A stretch of 64,000 nt of DNA from Caulobacter hibisci (GTDB taxonomy: Bacteria > Pseudomonadota > Alphaproteobacteria > Caulobacterales > Caulobacteraceae): positions 1 through 64,000 of the forward strand of contig NZ_JADWOX010000013.1 in assembly GCF_016135805.1 (NCBI RefSeq). Direction: 5' to 3'. A program made the translations under genes and the position numbers. Under the pieces are notes generated by a model that had not been told where the DNA came from, ran no database searches, and saw nothing but the letters and a program-made list of their open reading frames with translations. Shown piece after piece: positions 60,849 through 64,000 of this stretch (position 1 is its first letter; each line of letters begins with the position of its first letter).

Positions 60849-61580
60849 ATGGAGTGGGAGGACGACGCCTTCGTGTTGTCGGCCCGCGCCCATGGCGAGA
60901 CCGGGGCGATCGTCGAGTTGCTGACCCAGGACCGCGGCAAGTTCGTCGCCCACGTGGCCGGGGCGGCCTCGCGGCGGATGAAGCCGTTCCTGCAGGCGGG
61001 CGCGCGGGTGATCGTCCGCTATCGCGCCCGCGGTCCCGACCAGATGGGCTCTGCCCAGCTGGAGCCGATGGGCGAGGGGCCTTCGTCGCTGTTCGACGAC
61101 CGCCTTGCCCTGGCTGGGCTGCAATCGGCGGCGTCCGTCGCTGCCGGCGCCTTGCCCGAGCGCGAGCCCCATCCGGGCGCCTTCCTGGCCCTGGAGACCC
61201 TGATCCGGGTGCTGGAGATTCCCGACATCTGGCCGGCCGTCTATGTGCGCTACGAGGCGGGCCTGTTGCAGGACCTGGGCTTTGGCCTGGACCTGTCGAA
61301 ATGCGCCGCCACCGGCGATGTCGATGATCTGGTCTATGTCAGCCCGCGCACGGGGCGGGCGGTCAGCCGCAAGGCCGGCGCGCCCTATCATGACAAGCTG
61401 ATGCCCCTGCCGCGGTTCCTGCTGTCGGCGCAGGGCGGGCTGGACGACGGCGACGTCAAGGCGGGCCTCGACATCACCGGTCACTTCCTGGAGCAGTTCG
61501 TGTTCGGCCCGTTGAATCGCCCCCTGCCGCCGGCTCGGATGTGGCTGCTGGACCGGCTGGGCGAGGCGGAGCGGCTGTAG
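60849..61580 (+). CDS. recO: DNA repair protein RecO
   Basis: A 243-residue RecO, which loads RecA at gaps with RecR and RecF. The N-terminal OB fold begins MEWEDDAFVLSARAHGETGAIVELL and GKFVAHVAGAASRRMKPFLQ, followed by helical parts ending AGLLQDLGFGLDLSKCAATG and PRTGRAVSRKAG. The zinc-binding Cys cluster of some RecO proteins is only partial (one Cys). The ATG at 60849 is used; the longer frame adds unlike sequence. Confidence 0.93.
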   Translation: MEWEDDAFVLSARAHGETGAIVELLTQDRGKFVAHVAGAASRRMKPFLQAGARVIVRYRARGPDQMGSAQLEPMGEGPSSLFDDRLALAGLQSAASVAAGALPEREPHPGAFLALETLIRVLEIPDIWPAVYVRYEAGLLQDLGFGLDLSKCAATGDVDDLVYVSPRTGRAVSRKAGAPYHDKLMPLPRFLLSAQGGLDDGDVKAGLDITGHFLEQFVFGPLNRPLPPARMWLLDRLGEAERL

Positions 61581-61583
61581 GCT

Positions 61584-62357
61584 CTACTCGATCCGCTCGT
61601 GGACGCCCTCGGCGCCGCGCACCCAGTAGCCGGCGGCCTTGATCTGCTTGGGCGACAGGCCCCGCACCTCGACCAGGTGCGCCCGCAGGGCCTTGGCCAC
61701 CCGGGCCTCGGCGGCGAGCCAGACGAAGCCTTCCTTGTCGGCCGGCAGCACGGCGTCGAGCGCCGCGATCAGCGTCTCGGCGTCGTCGCCGCCGTCGCGG
61801 ACCAGCCAGTGCGGCGTCCAGGCGGCCTTGGTCTCGACGGCCAGGGCGTCGTCGGCGGCGTCGACCAGGCCCAGGGTCGTGATCGTCTCGTCGGCGCCGG
61901 CTTCTTCCAGCCGGCGGCCGATGGCGGGCAGGGCGGTCTCGTCGCCGATCAGCACCAGCCAGGGCAGCGCTTCGGGCAGAAGCACCGAACCGCGCGGGCC
62001 GCCGATGTTCAGCGTGTCGCCGACCTTGGCCGACAAGGCCCAGGCCGTGGCCGGCCCGGCCTCGTGGACGGCGAAGTCGATGACCAGGGTCGCCGCGGCG
62101 GTGTCGAAACTGCGAGGCGTGTAGTCGCGCATCACCGGCTCGCCGCCCTCGACAGGGAAAAACAGCTTGATGTGGTCGTCGAAGCCGGCGCTGACGAAGT
62201 CGTGCAGATCGGGCGAGGCGAAGGCGAGGCGCAGCATGCCCGGCGACAGCCGCTCGACGGCGGCGACCGTCAGCACGCGGCGGCGGATCTCGTGGCGCAC
62301 GCGGCGCAGGGCCCAGCGGTCGGTCGCTTCGGCGGCTTCGGGGGAGAGGGTGGTCAT
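61584..62357 (-). CDS. Siderophore-interacting protein (ferric reductase)
   Basis: A 257-residue cytoplasmic flavin-dependent ferric-siderophore reductase of the ViuB/SIP family. The FAD-binding motif is MRDYTPRSFD, followed by LVIDFAVHEAGPATAWA, GGPRGSVLLPE and the NAD(P)H-side text WLVLIGDETALPAIGR, ending IKAAGYWVRGAEGVHE. It releases iron from imported siderophores. A TonB-dependent receptor lies upstream on the same strand, separated by a terminator. Confidence 0.93.
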   Translation of the reverse strand: MTTLSPEAAEATDRWALRRVRHEIRRRVLTVAAVERLSPGMLRLAFASPDLHDFVSAGFDDHIKLFFPVEGGEPVMRDYTPRSFDTAAATLVIDFAVHEAGPATAWALSAKVGDTLNIGGPRGSVLLPEALPWLVLIGDETALPAIGRRLEEAGADETITTLGLVDAADDALAVETKAAWTPHWLVRDGGDDAETLIAALDAVLPADKEGFVWLAAEARVAKALRAHLVEVRGLSPKQIKAAGYWVRGAEGVHERIE

Positions 62358-62445
62358 CGGCGGGATATCCCTTGCGAAGGATCTGGTGTCGGCCCGGACC
62401 CGCCGACCCTAGACCCCTCTGTCGACCCGAGCATGTCCGGCGGCG

Positions 62446-62480
62446 AAATAAAAACGGCGGGATCCCAAGGACCCCGCCGC
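62446..62480 (-). terminator. Rho-independent terminator after the receptor gene
   Basis: CGGCGGG (62455-62461) pairs with CCCGCCG (62473-62479). On the minus strand the stem is followed by TTTTTAT. It ends the TonB-dependent receptor transcript, so the SIP gene has its own promoter. Confidence 0.87.
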
Positions 62481-62488
62481 TTTCAAAC

Positions 62489-64000
62489 TCAGAAGAACAC
62501 CTTGCGGACGCTGAGCCGGATATTGCGGCCCGTGGGGTCCAGATAGTCCTGCTGGTAGGTGCTCGGGATTTCGCCCGTGGCGTCGCGCACGGTCTGCTTC
62601 TCGTCGAACAGGTTGTTGACCCCGAAGGTCACCCGCGTGCCGCGCAGCACGGGATACTTGGCGACCAGCTCGCGCCGCGCGCCCAGATTGGCGAACAGGC
62701 GCAGGTTCACCGTCGTCAGATCGGAGAACCGCAGCGTGCCGGTCGAGCTGCCGGTCGTGCCGCCGTCGACTTCGGTGGCTTCCTTCCAGTTGGCGGTCAG
62801 GCGCGCGCCCAGGCCCATCTTGGTGAAGCCGAGCTGGGCCTCGACCTCGTTGCGGGGCGTGCCGCCGCTGCTGCCCAGGGCGTCGCCGTCCAGCAGGTCG
62901 AGCGGCGTCGCGCCGTCGTAGATATAGACCCGCTCGCGCAGGCGCACGGTGTGGAACAGCGCCATCTGCAGACGCGCCGCGCCCAGGCCGCCGCCGGGGC
63001 CGCCCGGACCACCCGGCCCGCCGAAACCGCCGCCGGGACCGCCGGGACCGCCGAAGCCGCCGCCCGGTCCTCCGCCGAAGCCGCCCTGGCCGCCGCTCTG
63101 ATTGCCGCCCGTGGCCTGGTCGCCGCCGGTCCGCGTCGGGTCCGACGGCGGCTGGGCGTTGTCGCCGCTACCGCTACGCTGTTCGCCGCCCTGGCGCTGG
63201 AGGCCTTGCAGCAGGTCCATGCCGGGAGGCTGCGCGGCGCCGTCCGCAGTCTGGGTCTGGCCCTGACCTTGAGCGGTCTGGCCCTGCGCCTGGCCCTGAC
63301 CCTGGCCCTGACCCTGGCCCTGACCCTGGCCCTGACCCTGACCCTGACCCTGGCCCTGCCGGCGTTCGCCCTGGCCGTCCTGGCCCTGGCGTTCGCGCCA
63401 GCGCTGCATCTCTTCGGGCGTCGGGGTGGGACGCGGCGGGGTCTTGCCGATCTGGCGCGAGAAGTTGAAGCCCCAGCGGATCTGCTCGCTCTCGCGCTTG
63501 GCGTAGTTGATCGGCCGGGCGTCGATGCTGATCAGGCGGCCGACAGGCTCGACCACGCCGTCGCCGTCCTCGTCCGTCGGCGCGGCGCGGGTGAAGCGGT
63601 CCTCGAAGGCGGCCTCGATCGCGGCCGTGGCGCTGGGGAACGACGAGATCGGATTGTCGATCCGCGTGCGGGTGTAGTTGGCGTTGACCGACAGGCCCTC
63701 GATCTGCGGCGGCTTCACCGTGACGCCGAACTTGAGGATGTTGCGCTCTTCGGACTTCAGGTCGGGATTGCCGCCGCTGATGCGGGTGATCTCGACGCTC
63801 TCGCCCCGGACATAGTCGAACACCTGCACGCCGGTGGTCGTGACCTGGGCCCCGCCCAGCTGCGACATGCTGGGCGCGTTCTCCTGGCGGGTGCCCGAGA
63901 CGATGAAGCTGACCGGCTTGATCGGCGACCAGTTCAGGCCGCCGCCGACCGTGGTCAGGGTCCCGAAGTCCGACAGCTGGTTGACCGCCAGGTTCAGGTT
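62489..64000 (-). CDS. TonB-dependent receptor, C-terminal part, with Gln-Gly repeats
   Basis: The C-terminal 503 residues of an outer-membrane TonB-dependent receptor; the frame is open to the window edge. Beta-barrel text is clear (NPDLKSEERNILKFGVTV, GLSVNANYTRTRID, RVTFGVNNLFDEKQTVRD), and the protein ends in Phe, the usual signal for BAM insertion. One external loop contains about 12 Gly-Gln dipeptides encoded by a tandem CCCTGACCCTGG-type repeat (63281-63360), followed by a Gly/Pro-rich tract. Such loops are unusual in the family. The substrate is unknown; a siderophore is suggested only by the adjacent SIP gene. Confidence 0.88.
   Translation of the reverse strand, partial: NLNLAVNQLSDFGTLTTVGGGLNWSPIKPVSFIVSGTRQENAPSMSQLGGAQVTTTGVQVFDYVRGESVEITRISGGNPDLKSEERNILKFGVTVKPPQIEGLSVNANYTRTRIDNPISSFPSATAAIEAAFEDRFTRAAPTDEDGDGVVEPVGRLISIDARPINYAKRESEQIRWGFNFSRQIGKTPPRPTPTPEEMQRWRERQGQDGQGERRQGQGQGQGQGQGQGQGQGQGQGQAQGQTAQGQGQTQTADGAAQPPGMDLLQGLQRQGGEQRSGSGDNAQPPSDPTRTGGDQATGGNQSGGQGGFGGGPGGGFGGPGGPGGGFGGPGGPGGPGGGLGAARLQMALFHTVRLRERVYIYDGATPLDLLDGDALGSSGGTPRNEVEAQLGFTKMGLGARLTANWKEATEVDGGTTGSSTGTLRFSDLTTVNLRLFANLGARRELVAKYPVLRGTRVTFGVNNLFDEKQTVRDATGEIPSTYQQDYLDPTGRNIRLSVRKVFF
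63281..63360 (-). repeat. Hexanucleotide-type tandem repeat inside the TonB receptor
   Basis: CCCTGG and CCCTGA units alternate about a dozen times and encode a run of Gly-Gln in the receptor. The six-base unit keeps the frame whatever the copy number, so length variation would change loop length rather than break the gene. Confidence 0.85.

Noticed and set aside
63281-63360. Tandem repeats as a CRISPR or VNTR origin element
   Set aside because: The unit is six bases long, keeps the reading frame and encodes Gly-Gln within the TonB receptor.
1-64000. tRNA, rRNA or riboswitch genes
   Set aside because: No cloverleaf-like T-loop text or known riboswitch core was found by eye; a covariance-model search would be needed to exclude small ones.

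Overview
This window looks like a chromosomal segment from a Caulobacter-type alphaproteobacterium. It has very high GC, a gcrA gene with GANTC sites in its upstream region, a holdfast-type polysaccharide cluster (hfsD/hfsA/hfsB/hfsC), a TonB-dependent receptor, and the alphaproteobacterial block rpoZ-spoT ... pyrE-pdxJ-acpS ... lepB-rnc-era ... recO. Assignments rest on motifs and gene order read by eye; no database search was possible. I saw no rRNA, tRNA or CRISPR array.

Layout. 0-2.5 kb: a minus-strand cytochrome c plus two NTF2-like genes, then gcrA and a small conserved-looking gene closed by a clean terminator. 2.5-5.2 kb: a tyrosinase with a small lipoprotein, and an RBBP9-like hydrolase. 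5.4-7.6 kb: ergothioneine biosynthesis, with EgtB and EgtD in one uninterrupted reading frame. 7.7-12.6 kb: a KGG stress protein, a DUF1345 membrane protein, and a two-component system flanked by two EF-hand proteins. 12.7-17.7 kb: an MBL-fold hydrolase, an amino-acid permease and the helicase hrpB. 17.7-20.2 kb: a lower-GC island that starts beyond hrpB, carries a second, diverged and frameshifted copy of the hrpB 3' end, and holds an Abi-alpha (DUF4393)-like gene and a membrane-anchored protein of unknown function. 20.5-24.6 kb: gatB, an RcnB-like protein, a glutathione transferase and a SEL1-like protein. 24.7-29.7 kb: holdfast export and polymerisation genes. 29.9-33.5 kb: the carotenoid operon crtY-crtI-crtB. 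33.6-40.1 kb: folD, two membrane glycosyltransferases, an Hpt protein, NAD kinase and a DUF2336 protein. 40.3-45 kb: glpK and a sugar-type cluster (SMP-30, Gfo/Idh/MocA, esterase) behind a palindromic operator. 45-48.5 kb: MerR regulator with a carboxymuconolactone-decarboxylase-like protein, family-5 uracil-DNA glycosylase, NYN protein, folK and a sulfotransferase. 48.7-61.6 kb: the housekeeping block, interrupted by a Nudix gene, a ParDE toxin-antitoxin pair, an S41 peptidase and an N-acetyltransferase. 61.6-64 kb: a siderophore-interacting reductase and the C-terminal part of a TonB-dependent receptor.

Most operons use tight translational coupling (ATGA, GTGA, TTGA overlaps). Two genes, spoT and a GT39-like transferase, appear to start at CTG in a CTGA overlap behind a good Shine-Dalgarno sequence. 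Intergenic gaps hold several families of palindromic repeats. The observations most worth following are the hrpB-associated island, the EgtB-EgtD single reading frame, the CTG start of spoT, the EF-hand/two-component cluster and the degenerate HfsB P-loop.
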